From NCBI GenBank assembly GCA_022577435.1, contig JAKOON010000012.1, positions 16,167,085 to 16,231,084 on the forward strand: a stretch of 64,000 nucleotides of DNA, given 5' to 3'. The translations under genes and the position numbers were made by a program. Each line of letters opens with the position of its first letter. Position 1 is the stretch's first letter. The notes beneath the pieces are model-generated. The model saw only the letters and a list, made by a program, of their open reading frames with translations. It made no database searches and was not told the DNA's origin. Positions 26,984-40,100 of the stretch are shown here, one piece after another. This DNA comes from Embiotoca jacksoni. Lineage: Eukaryota; Chordata; Actinopteri; Embiotocidae.

Positions 26984-27060
<77 letters not shown>
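26984..27060 (+). repeat. (TG)n microsatellite
   Basis: About 76 bases of TG repeat. Confidence 0.97.
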
Positions 27061-27062
<2 letters not shown>

Positions 27063-27253
27063 TGCTCATGCACGAGTATTCGCACTTCACTCAACAGCTC
27101 TGGGAGCAGACGGGTGATAGGCATGAGGGGACCAGGGGAGTTTTCCTGTGGAACTGTAATTGAGTTGAAATGCGGTTGTCAGCATATCTGTCAGTCTTGA
27201 TGAGTCCCATTAGTCCTCACCTCATAAACACACAATACAGACACGGGGGTGTG

Positions 27254-27256
<3 letters not shown>

Positions 27257-27284
<28 letters not shown>

Positions 27285-27312
27285 GTGGTGGTGGTGGTTT
27301 GGGGGAGGGGGG
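27257..27312 (+). repeat. (TG)n-(GGT)n compound tract
   Basis: About 27 bases of TG, then five GGT units, then G-rich gggggagggggg. The strand has several G-runs. Confidence 0.93.
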
Positions 27313-27736
27313 TCTATCTGTTATCAGCTCTATAAACTGATTTCAAACTTTTTTCTCTTCTCATTCCTTTTTTTTATTTGTCTTTTCTCATTTTCTCGAG
27401 CTCACAGCTACGCTGCATTTGCATTTCAAATCCTCTCTCACTCTGTAACTGCACAGAAGCTTTAATTTAAGCATTAATTGAATTAGGTGAAACTATAGCT
27501 TTATTCTTTGAAATAAGGAAGACAGAGGTGCTTTTACACCAACGGTATGCACTGATACGTTCACGTAAAATCATGTAACCTTGTTTCTGTTCGCCACCAC
27601 TCCATCCACTGTCACTTTACCGAGCTCCATCTTCCTCCAACCCGGTGGCCAAATGTATTCAGCCAGTGATTACAGTTGCATTAGGGACGCGCAGAAATGT
27701 GTATTGATTTTCGTAGGACAGCGAGGCAGCCCCTTG

Positions 27737-27760
27737 AAACCGTCAGCGTGCTGACGGTTT
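27737..27760. other. short perfect hairpin
   Basis: Arms AAACCGTCAGC and GCTGACGGTTT are exact reverse complements separated by GT. They lie in the CpG-richer stretch of the last nfatc1 intron. No function is evident. Confidence 0.9.
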
Positions 27761-28935
27761 GCATCACCTACCGTCTGTGCGCGCCTCTGTGGTGAGCTCC
27801 TGCAGTCCTGGTAAGTGTGCGGTGGTAACAGCATCCTGCAAAGGCATCTGCTGCTCCCCGGTCCGGCCCTATCCCAAACCCCTTCAAATGAGCCCTAAGC
27901 TAAAGTAAATAAGATCGGAAGGCGGCTCAAAGGGCGTCCTGCTCCCCATCCGCAAGCATTACCGCCGCATGTTAGCGAGCTCGGCGCTCCATTAGAGAAG
28001 GAAGAGAAGCAGATGACCTCACCTCGGCAGCAGTGATTTAACGCTAGCCGCGCAGAGCAGCGTTTCCTCCCCAGCAATCGGGGAGCCGGTGATTTGGAGT
28101 CTGCGGGAGCACAGTTGATCTTCCCCAAGAGTGGTGCACCTCCCACGCTCGAACGCTGAGGCCTCCGGCTCTCATCAGCCAGAGGAAATGTGTCTCTCCG
28201 GCGCGGCCCGGATTTTTAGACAGCCCCTGAGAAATCACTCAACTTATCCACGGTGAGCTACTGTACCGCGAGGAGCTGGGTTAGTACGGAGGGAGTCTGA
28301 GACGTGAACCCCCCTGACTGCCGTACACAGTCTCCACTGGAAACTGCTAAACTTTTCCCTCCGCCGTGATAGAAGCTCACTAACTACAGTGCGAGGCGTG
28401 AGGCGGTAATTCTGGGATCTACACCGAGGTTTTATGGGAGGAATCCAGTTGGCAGTCAGATCACCGTTGAAGCACCCATTTTCACTCAGCGGCACATTGG
28501 CTTTCACCTGCCACAGCCTCGCCCGTAGCTGGAGGCTCGGCCACAGATCAACATGGTTTTAGGTAAAGGAGTTAAGAAAAGCATGAAACACCCGCTGCTC
28601 GAAGACTGCGCCTCGTTGCATTGTTGACTAACTGTCGTAAACAACTCATGGTGGGGCTCACATAAAACCCACGTTTTCAGACATTTCGCACTTACTCACA
28701 CCCCACTATCTGTATTTTACAAGGCGCACGACTGCTAGAAAAATGGCAGTCAAATGACATCAGGGTATATAACAGGAGAATTTTCTCGTTTGCCTCGTTA
28801 GCCGTGCCAATTAAGCCTAAAAAAAGAAACGCCAAGATGACGGCATGTTTTGTCATACGTCTGAAGGAGCGTGTCTGGTGACATCATACCCCCTTCTTGT
28901 CTCAAATAATCCCCAACACATATGTCCACCTATGT

Positions 28936-28959
28936 GCACACACACACACACACACACAG
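28936..28959 (+). repeat. (CA)n microsatellite
   Basis: A short CA repeat of about 24 bases. Confidence 0.95.
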
Positions 28960-29075
28960 AAATACACTTTTAATCTTAGGCTTTTTTTTTTAGACAGTTT
29001 TGGAAAAGGCAGCCCACATCACACGCTGCAAACCCTCCACTTTGAACCCCGTTCCTGGTGTTTATAGGTATTTTG

Positions 29076-29078
<3 letters not shown>

Positions 29079-29134
<56 letters not shown>
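29079..29134 (+). repeat. (TG)n microsatellite
   Basis: About 56 bases of TG repeat. Confidence 0.97.
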
Positions 29135-29140
<6 letters not shown>

Positions 29141-32100
29141 AGGAGCAGTGTGTGCTGGCTGGGCCCGGCATTCGGCCCTGCGAGGCTGCTGCCGTGTGTC
29201 CTGTCTCATTAGCTGCCGCTGTGACGGGTGATATCATGAAACGTAGCTGAATGCGGCGCACAACGCAGGAACTCGTGCTAATCAGAGAGCCAGATTTCTC
29301 CCAGCTGCCTCTGCAGGGAAACAGAGGGCCCTTATTCCCCCAAACATAACAAAAACACAGAGTGCAACGTGGCCTCCGTCGATTTCTGACATTTGACATA
29401 TGTGCTCTGATTGCCTCGTGTTTGCAGGGGAGCTTTTCCTTGTGATTGTTTCCTCCTCAATTCAGGGTTGGTGCATTTGAAACTCTATTAGGGCTTGTTT
29501 TCTCAAACCGAAAACAGAGATGTTGTCGATTCTCCCTTTCCCCCCCTCCATCCTTCCCTCCAGCATCAAAAAAAAAATAAAGGCCTCCTAACCTTCCTGA
29601 GGATCTCCGTCCACCACCGACGCTTCTGAAGGCAACTTGAGGTATTCCTCATGGAAACTTTTACACATCTTGGCGAGTTGCCCAGACCCCAGGACTCCGC
29701 AAAACCCCTAATGATGATTGAGAGCGCGTCCGCACCGTGCTGAAAACATGCTGAGTCGCTCACATCGGAGTGTGCCGCAAGGCTGGATTGGACGGAGGGG
29801 GAGCAGAAGACTGAGAAGATTTAGTGGGGGGGAAGGGTGTTCATTAAAGTGGAGGTTGAAGTGTCTAATGGGACTCACTAAAGAAAGGCTGCTCCTGTAT
29901 GTTTAGACAGTACGTTTGTGTGTGCGTGTTTGTCTCTATTAGTCGATGGAGTCGGCTCCGTGCGGAAGCACCGTGAGCGACAGCGTGGGCTTTCACAGCG
30001 CTTCACCTCTCACCCCTCTGGCCTTTTGGGAGCAGGTCAAGCTCCAGCTAATAGTATGCAGAAAGAAAGGCTGTCTTGTGGTTAAGTGCAATGCCTAGAA
30101 CACCGTCTCCTGCTACACATAGGGATATTGACGGTTACAAGAAAAAGCGTTATGGCTTTTTTATTATTTATGACCACAAAGAGGATGTGGATATTTTACT
30201 ATTGTTGTTATTGCTGCCTTCTCATATTAGGGATCCCGTTTTCCTGGCAGCTCCTGACATGGTGAGGTACGAGCTAAAGTTTGGGCTTTGCTGGAGAAGT
30301 TTTATAGTCATGGGAAAAATGAATAGGAGAGTGCACTCGTGGATTGGCCTTTGGGTCATTGACCGTATATGCTAAGGAGCACCAACTGCACTTCTGGGAT
30401 CAGCAATAGACTTGATTAAAATTTCTTCTCATTAAGATTAAAAATCATTAACCTTTACTGTGTGAATTGAGCAGCTTTGGCTCTTATTGCCCATTATCAG
30501 ATACTACAGACCCCACTAAGCACTATAAAGGTGTGTGTGCTCTGTAGTAAACATGATCTGCTTGTGGTAGAAGTTGTATTAACTGATCAATTCACTTATA
30601 CATTTTAAGTGAAACACATCAACTTTTTAGTCTTTTTACAGACTTGTTAATCGCACTGGAAAAGAGGATCTGTGGTCAAATAAAAGTCCTCACACCCTGT
30701 GGCAGCACACAGTTGGAGACATGAAGTAATTCTCATAAAGTTAGATAACAGCGTGGTTAAACACACTGTTCGTTTGTAATATAAAGTATGGAAGTACAGT
30801 AATGGAACCCAGCAGAAGAGGAATACCTTTGCAGTTGAGTGAAAGTCCTCTGGATCACCTTCTCGCCCTCTGTTTCCTCTTACATCTCTTTTATCTCCAT
30901 CCCATTGGCTCAACATAAGAGCCTTCAGATTCCTAGTTGGGACCAGATTTTTCTTTTTTTTGTACAACACGTTATAAAACCAACTCAATTGTAGACACTA
31001 TTGTCCCAGATTGCTCGCAGTTTAGCAAATAATTGGATCTAAGTGGTTACATACGACAGTGGCAACAGGGTCACCGTATTCATCTCTTTTCTTTTTAGTT
31101 TGTGTTTTATTATTATTAGTTGTGATGAGATGAGATGAATCTGTAAGACATCAGTCCATTTGTTACGGCAGCAGGTTGGCTCTTTTGTGCGCGTGTGCAC
31201 CCCGAACCTTTGGCAGCGGACCCAGAGGATCTGGTCTGGTTTCAGTCGCTCCGTCATAATATCCACAGTCACTGAGAAGGAATGTGTCTGCTGAAGAACT
31301 GCAGCTAAATTATCTAAACAAATTGGATTTCTTCTGTGTCTGCGATCTGCACACGGACACATTTAGATGAGAGATTCAAGTTTTTTCTTTTGCCAAATGT
31401 CAGAAATGTGCGGCACAGAAATGATTTGTGTCTACTTTCTGTGTGAACTGACACACTGTGTTTGCTTTCTATGGAAGGCAATTACCTGGCATCAACAGCA
31501 CAATTAACTTCAGTGAAGTGTACAATCAAATCTAGCAGAGCAAAGCCACAAGGCACAGTAGATGCTTCACTGTCCAGGCACATTCGAGTCTATTCATTAG
31601 AGCTATATTCCTTCACTTCATCATACGTCATGTATTTCTTGTAGTTTCTCCTGACGCAGCTGTTTAGAGGGCTCGGTTTGTGTGGCGAACATTCTGAGGT
31701 TTGAGAAACACGCGTTGAAAAGCCGCCGAGCCGCACGGATCACAGCGGGTCAGGACTCAGACAGGGCCTGTGGCTTGGCTGGGACCTTCCTGTGTATATC
31801 TGTGATCATGGAGCTGCCACCTCATGCCAGACACCCTCATTACTGAATCATAATATGACAAATGTCAGTGTGGTCTACTGCTCTGACAGGATGATCACTG
31901 AATGAGTCTCCTTTTCCTCGGAAGGTCGTTATCATGCGTTGGAGAAGTTGGAGAAGGCTGCGTTTAAGATGTGATTTCATTCTCATTTAAGTCCTTGTCT
32001 CTTGACTTTCTGACTTGTATTATCTGATTTTGAAGGCTGTATTGCTCAGCGGGCGAAATGTCATCGTTTCATGTGCAGAACTCAAATGCCTTCGGTGATT

Positions 32101-33309
32101 TCAGTTGCTTCGTTTGGTTTGTTTGTGACTAAAAGAACTCACTGCTCTCCCCCTAAAACACTGTTCCCCTTTGGACATGGCTGATCGTACTGTGAGCACC
32201 ATAAATGCTGCACAGTCACAGAAACCATAAATTTGTTTTGAATCCTGGATATTTCCTCCTGGCTTTAAAAAAAAATATGAGCACATGGAAAAGTCATACA
32301 GTCCAGGCGCACGCTAAACACCCAACGAGCACTGAATCTGATTTGCTAAAAGACTACGTTAGCTTCTTCCAAAAGGAAGGACAGAGGTCACGATCAGCCT
32401 CTGTTCAGCAGCCCTGGAGCTTATAGTGTGTTTTGCTCAGGGACACATAAACAGTCACAAACAGTTGAATGTGCTTCAAAGAGGGGATCGTCCATATGAA
32501 TACAGTGACCACAGCAAGCTGCTCACTAGTTGGACATAAATACCTGCGGCATCAGTAAACAGGAGCAGGTCTCCATCGCAGACCGAGAAATAACAGATCT
32601 GCATCTGAAATCCGTTACCTCAGTGAAATAGTATCCTGTAGCGACGGATGTCAACAGAGAAGTGTGGTCCAGGCTGGTGGGATGGGGAAAGCCGTTGAGT
32701 TTTGCAACTGTTGGCAGAGTTCGCCGTCTCCTTCCATGCACAAATACCTCTGATAGAAGAGGGAAGGAGAGGTCGTCATAAAGGGAAAACGAGTGGAGGA
32801 GGTGGAGGAGGGTGTCAGGACAGAAAGAAGAAGAGTGAAATATAGATGCAGATGTAAAATTTGAAAGAGTGAGAGTAGAATCTGTCACAAAAAAATAAAT
32901 TAAAAAAAATGCACATGTCCATTTATTTTAGCACTGACTAGTCATTCTAAACACAAGCAGGTCAACATAAAATACAGATATTATGCCATTAATAGTCAAT
33001 TTCTTTTTCAAAATCTACATTTAATTCACTTGTTAGAGATTTTTTTTTTTAAGCTGCTGTCTTACTGTGAAATGGAGGGACAGCCACAAGTCATGGTTTG
33101 TATTTCATGGTTTGGAGATTTTGGTCAGGAGATTCTCATCGTGTCCTCACATACAGGAATATTCAGCGAGCATGAAAAGAAGCAGGTCAGCCATAGAAAT
33201 AAAAGAGACACAGAAAGATGTGGAGAAAGAGGGGAAAATCTGAGGTGGAAGAAAGTAGCATGCAATCTTGGTGATTTTTCCCTGGGAGCTTCTCCCACTG
33301 CCCCTGTTC

Positions 33310-33419
<110 letters not shown>

Positions 33420-35391
33420 ACGTGCTATTTCACAGCTAAGGCTGTTAAAACCAAAACACTAAAAGTCAAAGAAAGAAAAATACGGGCCGAGTTAAAGATC
33501 ACATTTTCTTCCTGTCCCTTCGGCGGCCGCTCACAGCGCAGAGACTGAACAAGCAGCGGGTGAATGGGTTTACTTCAGGGCAGGGAATGATCATAACCAC
33601 TGAACTGTAAGTGTCCTACTGTTGACATGAAACCCATGGCAGTCATGAAGCCCAACCGGTCCCCCGACTCTCTGATTGTACTCGGCTGAGCCCAGTTGCG
33701 CTTTAAAACAACATGCTAAGCCTCGCTCTGTAAGGCTTTTTCATAATGGGAGAGATTAAATGATGAAAGTCCGCACTGCCGCTACGCAAACATCAAAATT
33801 AAGTTCTGTGGCTCAAGAAAGGCCAATGTGTTCTTAAAGTATCTGCCGTGTTTAGGACGGAAATATCCCAGATTTCACATGTTTATGTCTCATGAGTCAG
33901 TCGGTGCTCAAGCCCAAAACCCACAGACCTTATTTAGTGTAGAATAAATAAAACAGGTTGTTGTTAAGGAACTTAAATGTAGTTATAAAGAGATGCATGG
34001 ACGTTTTATGTGTTTATTAATGTAGGCTACTAAGACAAACTCCCCCAAAGAGAGAATGACTGATAATGTGACATATTTATTATAATTCTGTAAATGACAT
34101 ATTGATTTTCACATACATCTGACCATCCTCTTGATGAAGGCCATGAAGTTCAGCTACAAGGAAATCTAGCAAGTGGACCATGAGTTAATAACATTTTGAT
34201 ATAGTGATTATTTATATGACTTCATATGTCTTTTCATAATATTTTACAGGTTATTAATCAGAACAATGTTTTTTTTTGTATTTTTGTAATAGTTATTCAT
34301 AGCTTATAAATGACCAAAAAGCATTGTTCAATTATTAATTAAATATTATTGAAGTCATCATCTACAGCACTTCATAAAGGTTTTTTTTAAATAGAAATTG
34401 AAGTCGTTATGCCCTGAAAGTGAGAACTTACTGTTCTCTTAGACTCCTCAAATCTATTGGTCTAGAAGACCAACTAATTCTGTCTGCTTGTGCAGTAAAT
34501 CAGCCGTGTCGAATCTGGAGAGTGCTGGAAGTCGGGAAAGCTCCGCGCCCAAACACTGCGAACCAAAATGTCACGTACATTTTAATAAAATCCGTCAGAT
34601 TTACTGCACGACGGAGTGAAATAGCAGGCTCTTGTATCTGCTAAGGTATTCAAGTGGCAGGTTCCCTCCCTCGGCCACGGCAACTGTTAAATCTGTAAGA
34701 TTTGAAACAGCACGAACAGAAGCAGGTGAGAACGGGGCTCTGTGATTTACAGGTGGCAGAAAACATCTCTGTCTCACTTACTATCTCTGGAAGAGTAGCT
34801 CTGTTTTCACCTTGCACTTGGAGACAGTCGGGGTTTCTTGACAACTATACAGACTCCAGATGGAAGTAAGTTTGTCTATGAAAATCAAAGCGAAGTCTGG
34901 GGGTGTTGGAAGAAGAGATAAGTGCATGTCTTGCCAAGATTGCATCTCTCCAGCTTCCAGAGTGAATGTGTCCATGATGTGCCCTGAAGAGACCTCCTCC
35001 TCTGTGTCCTTGAATCCCTGCAGGTGTTGAGGCTTTAAAGTTGTAGGGCGGCTCTCGGGGTCAGCAGACAGTGTTAATCAGATCACGCTCAGCTTCAGTA
35101 CGGAGTCAGATTGCCAGCGGGGATGTTGGAAGAGAGAGGCCGTGTTCTTGAGCACAGATTTTATTACCTTTAGTATACTAATCTGTGCTTTTTCTGTGAC
35201 TCTGAGGATGAAGCTGGATCAGTGGAAACGTTAGTTTCAACAGAGCATGTGAACCAAAGCTATAAAATAACCAATAAGACACTGAGGCTGCATGTTTTTA
35301 GCGCTGGTGTCCTGTTTGCTGTAGTTCTTATTTATTTGGAAAAAGCAGAAGGTGCTTTCTGAATCACATACTTTTTTTTCTTTTTACATTC

Positions 35392-35840
35392 GGGATGTAC
35401 TGCAGCTGCCCTCACAAAGTATTTACTGTTGCATGTAGTATGCATACAATGAGGACATACTACTTTGGCCGTGAACTTTGACCCTTCTGGTCATAGCCGC
35501 CGCAATCAGAAGTGCAACATTTGAAGTAAAAGAAAAAGGATGCGATTTGGAACGAGTACTCTCCTCCTCTTCCTCCTTCATCTTCTTCTCCTCCCTTTTC
35601 TTCTTCTTCTTCTTCTTCTTCTTCTACTTCTTCTTCTTCTTCTTCTTCCTTTTGTGAACATTAGCGCCACCAACTGTCTCGGCGGCTCAGTCTGTTTGAC
35701 GTATCTTCTGCTGCACAGAGGATTGTGGATAATCACAGCTAGAGTAGCATGCTGGCCTGCATACTGCAAAATATGACTTGATATAGTCGGACATCCTGGT
35801 ACCTTTCACATACTGTGTATCGGGACATTGTAATTCTGTT
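35392..35840. mobile_element. suspected nonautonomous DNA transposon interrupted by a TTC tract
   Basis: The left part (tagtatgcatacaatgagga then catactac) and the reverse complement of the right part (cagtatgtgaaaggtacc then aggatgtccgactat) show loose inverted similarity. Phrases such as catactactttggccgtgaa and gtcggacatcctggtacctt recall a family of short teleost DNA elements. No clear target duplication was found. The middle has expanded into a TTC repeat. Boundaries are approximate. Confidence 0.35.
35565..35652 (+). repeat. (TTC)n pyrimidine tract
   Basis: About 85 bases of TTC/CTC triplets on the plus strand (GAA on the minus). It is a polypurine-polypyrimidine mirror-type sequence able in principle to form intramolecular triplex DNA. 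Confidence 0.93.
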
Positions 35841-37175
35841 TCTGGCATGCGGGGTAGAACGGTAGAATGGATATTGGAATGCACAGAGAGTCTAAAGGAC
35901 ACACGAGGGCCCCTACAGGCCTGTTTTTAGTCACAAACAACCAAACTAAACCAGTTTTGTTTGAAACAACAACAAATGAGCAGTTTTGGCATCGCACACA
36001 CACACACACAAGCAGACATGCACACTGAACAACAGGAAGGGGCCTTTCTGAGCCATGTATTTGTGATGGATAGCGAGTAATAAAGCTTACTGAGGTAAGC
36101 TTTTTTGGACACGGAGAACATCGTTTGTCTATATATAAATAAAAGACAACAATTGTGATATCCCACATTTTGTCTGACAGGCAACATGTGATTTAAAGAA
36201 ACGCTCTACAAATGCAGTAGTAAATTGTGTTGTATGCAGGTGCACAGCCAAAATCACTCCGAAATGGCTACAACCTACTGGAGTGTGATCGTTTCAATAT
36301 GCTCATTTTTTTTAAAACGTTTTTTTAAAACCAGTGAAATCTTTAGCCATCTGCGTCAGCCGCCGCAGCAGCATACGTTTCTAATTCAGAATCAATCACG
36401 GTGAGTTTATCAGATGGCTGAGATATTTTACCATAAACTCTACGGTAATGAGCCATGCAAAGAGTTTTAATCTGTCTCCTTTCATATCTCATTTGCTGAG
36501 ATGTGTGTTTTGCTCATTTTGCTGCATTTTTTTAAGGCTTTGGTGTTTGCTTTATGCGTTTACGCTTCACTAGTTTGTGAAACGGAGCTTTTGATTTCAC
36601 AAACTCTTGAGTCATCCGTACACACAGAAGCTCTTTAGCTTCTGACTTTTATGTTTTTCTTTTGAAAAAAAAACACTTTGATTGTTGAGTTCTGCTGTGC
36701 TATTCTTCCACTGCAGCTAAAGGCGTACAATTTAAAGCCGTCAAGCTGAGCTGTGAAATCAAAATAAGTGAAAGCACCATTTTTGTGCAAAGCATTCAAG
36801 CATCTGCTTGGCGCTTGGTGACATCATCTGTCAATCAACCAGGGTGGGCAGTACATAACATTCATTTCTTTTCTTTTTTTATGGGCATCTCCCATAGTTT
36901 TTTTGTCAGAGGGTCCTGTATTTTCCTCACGCATTGCATTGTGGGAATTTTTTTCTGAAAACGTTTAAGCACTGGTCTCCATTTTTAAGTATTCTATATT
37001 ATTGAATACATTTCTTATGTTTCCACTGTTACAGACTGTTTACTGTAAATTTAAACCCCTTTTACAATATATTTTTATGATGTGTTATTGTTAACGATGC
37101 AGTCTGTAACGACTGCACACCAAATTCAGAGAAGTCAGTGATAAGGGCACTGGAGAGCAGCTCCAACCATGTAAA

Positions 37176-37193
37176 CACCCCCCCCCCCCCCCC
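37176..37193 (+). repeat. poly-C run
   Basis: About 17 cytosines in a row. A GGA-repeat stretch follows at about 37258-37282. Confidence 0.9.
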
Positions 37194-40100
37194 TCATCCT
37201 CCCTGGAGACGGACCTCGAGTGAGCACACCCGCGGCCCTCGGGTCCCCGGGAGGAAATGGGAGGAGGAGGAGGAGGAGGAGAGGGAAGCGGCAGGCTCAC
37301 AAAGAGAGACAGAGTGAGGTGAGATAGGGAGAGGCAGAGCACACCAAGCAAGATCAAAGACAAACGTTCTGCACTGCCGCGGCCAAAATAAGCACGTCAG
37401 TAAAAGTTGTTGTCTTTAGATTTCTAATTTGGGACACTGCTGTTTTATTGTCCTCCAGCCTTTCTAGTACATTTGGCTGTGCTTAAGTGATTAGAATCAG
37501 GGCCGGGCAGACACCTAAACCCTCCTGGGTCGGGTCATTCGGTTCGGTAATATGTCCGATTCATCTGAGCACAGAGAGCCGTGAACCATGTCCTCTGAAA
37601 GGTGAGGCACATCAGAGGCTCGCAGGTGGAGATTAGAGCCCAGCTCCACTTTGTCTCTCCGCGTGAGGCTCGGGGAGTATGTCATCGTTATTTCTCACGG
37701 CTCTCTACTCCAACTGAGCCAGGAGTCTAAAAACGGCAGCAGACATATCGATTGTAAATCTGTTCGGTGACATCAGAGCACATTTTGTTTACACTCTGTA
37801 CTTTATTTCTTCTTTTCTCTTCATCCCGACAAAAGATGGATTGTCTCACCTTTCTCTTGGCATCCCTGCACTGCCTCCTTAAGAGATAAATCAAGTGTAA
37901 AATTTTAGTACCGTACTTTATTGCCTCTGTCCCACTTTTCTTCATCTTCCTCTTATTTTTCTTCTTCCTCTTTCTCTGCTCCTTCTTTTTTTTTTTTTTC
38001 ATCCATTATATCTCAAATTATTCTTCCCTGCCATGACTTTACACTGAAATCAGGACTTTAATGGTGTCATTGCTCACTTCAGCAATGTTGGTAGATGATT
38101 GGCTGCTGCCAATAAAGCAACAGTGTCACCTCCAGCTGCTGCAGGCGTTTGTAAAACCTCCGTTCTCGGGATAAACTCTGAAACAAACTCAGTTGCCCCG
38201 TCTCTTCTTCTTTCTTTTCTTTTTTCTCTCCAGCTCCTCTGTCAGTCGTGGAGGCTGAGTGGTTCCACATGGGGAAGCCTGGGGCTTCACACATCAGCTT
38301 AGCTGTGGGGATGAAATATACTGTCTGTACATATCATCACATCATTAGGCCCAAAGGGATCCCTGCGATGGATTAGAAGCTGTCTACCTGCGAGGCTCGG
38401 ATGAATTTATGAGCACTTCATCACGATGAAGCACGAGTGGAACACTTTGTCTCTTTCCATTTGTGTTTATCTGTGGGAATAAGGATTGCTTCCCTCTTCG
38501 TTTCACTCATTCTCCTTCACTTACTCTATCTCGACTCCTCTGTCTGTGTCATGTGTGTATGCGTGTGTCCTGACCTTTGACCCCCTCCCTATTTTTGACA
38601 CGGCTTGTTATGAGCACAAGATAAGTGGCGTTGTCCGAGCCTCTCCGTCCAGCCGTGTGTGTGGGAGGCAACAAATTGTCCATTAAGTGTTTCTGCTGAG
38701 GCCGAGAGAAGATTTGATATAGTGGGGAAACAAAAGTAATATGTAGCAGGAAATTCAATTGTCTCTCTGCAGCAAGTTTGAGCGTTAGTTTGGCTTCCCC
38801 ACCAAATCAATTTCACGTGAAATCACAAGTTCAGATGAGGTTTAGCTGCCTCGGAGCCAGTCCCCTTTTACCCTATCTGAGCTCCTGCACAGATTCGATG
38901 CCAGTGTTTGTCAGTGTTTACATAAAAGGACTTCTATGACTCAGATGAACTTCCTCGCTGAGAGTCCGAGCGCCACAATAGAAGGAAGCTACCTCGTCTT
39001 TCTCACAGAGCTGATGTGGTACTACAGGAGGTACAAGCAAGCATAGGAAACAACCCCCCTTTGCAACAGTGTAAAGGTCCGTGATCCCAACACAGCTGCA
39101 GTTAATACATGTTGTGAAAGTAAGAGGAGTTCAGGAAGGTGCCCTCCACTCCTCCAGTATCAAGAGGCTCCAAGTGAGAACAGAAGTCGCTGGCAGGAAG
39201 CTGCCGTTACAACCTTGAGTTCAGAGGTCGTGTTTTGGGTAGTCAGCTGAGGGAAGGTGAAGTCACTCTCTTTGCCAGTCAGGCCCCGATCTGACTGCGG
39301 GGGATTGTGTTACGACAGCAGGAACCTCCAGGAGGCTCTCAGGCCTCGAGGCTCTGCATTTCTCCAGACCACAGGGCATCCTCTGTTCTCTGAGGACGCC
39401 CGGCTGTTATCGAACCCCAGTGTGCAGCGCTCTCCTCTAACAATGCTAACTAAATCCCCAGTGCAGGTCAGGTTCACGCTGAACTCTCAGAGAAGCCAAA
39501 TGAAATCATAACGCCCGTGCTCGGATTACTGGATAACAAGGAGGCCGAATCGCAGCACCATAACTTCTTTGTTCTGATATCAGAGTCAGAGAAAGCATAT
39601 AGTTTGTATATGAAGTACTCATTGTTAACACAACAGTGAAATTGAAGTTTTTGCTACTTTCAGAGACTCTTTTACTTTTATATACTGTTATTTGTATACA
39701 AATCACATATAAGCACACATTTCTATACATTTGTATAGTTATATATGTATCGAAAAGTATGTTAAAAGCAGAGTGAAATTGTTAACATAGTTTTAATGGT
39801 CAGATGCAGGACTCTTTGTTGTCATATGTCAACTTATGAATGACATCATCCTGATCAGGACTAACTTAAAAAGCGTGAATAAGCTCTAATAATAAGCTTC
39901 CATTTATGTCTCTTGGATGATCGATTCTTTGTATAAGGCATTACAGACCAGACCTGTTGCTGTTTTCTGTTTGCTAATGGCACAGCACTCAGCAGCAGAC
40001 AGACACAGAAAACAGAGCTAGAAGAAGAGTAAATGTTGCATATACATTTGCCAGGTGGCCAGAAACACAACTCCAAATGCTGCTCAATGTGTAAATGTAC

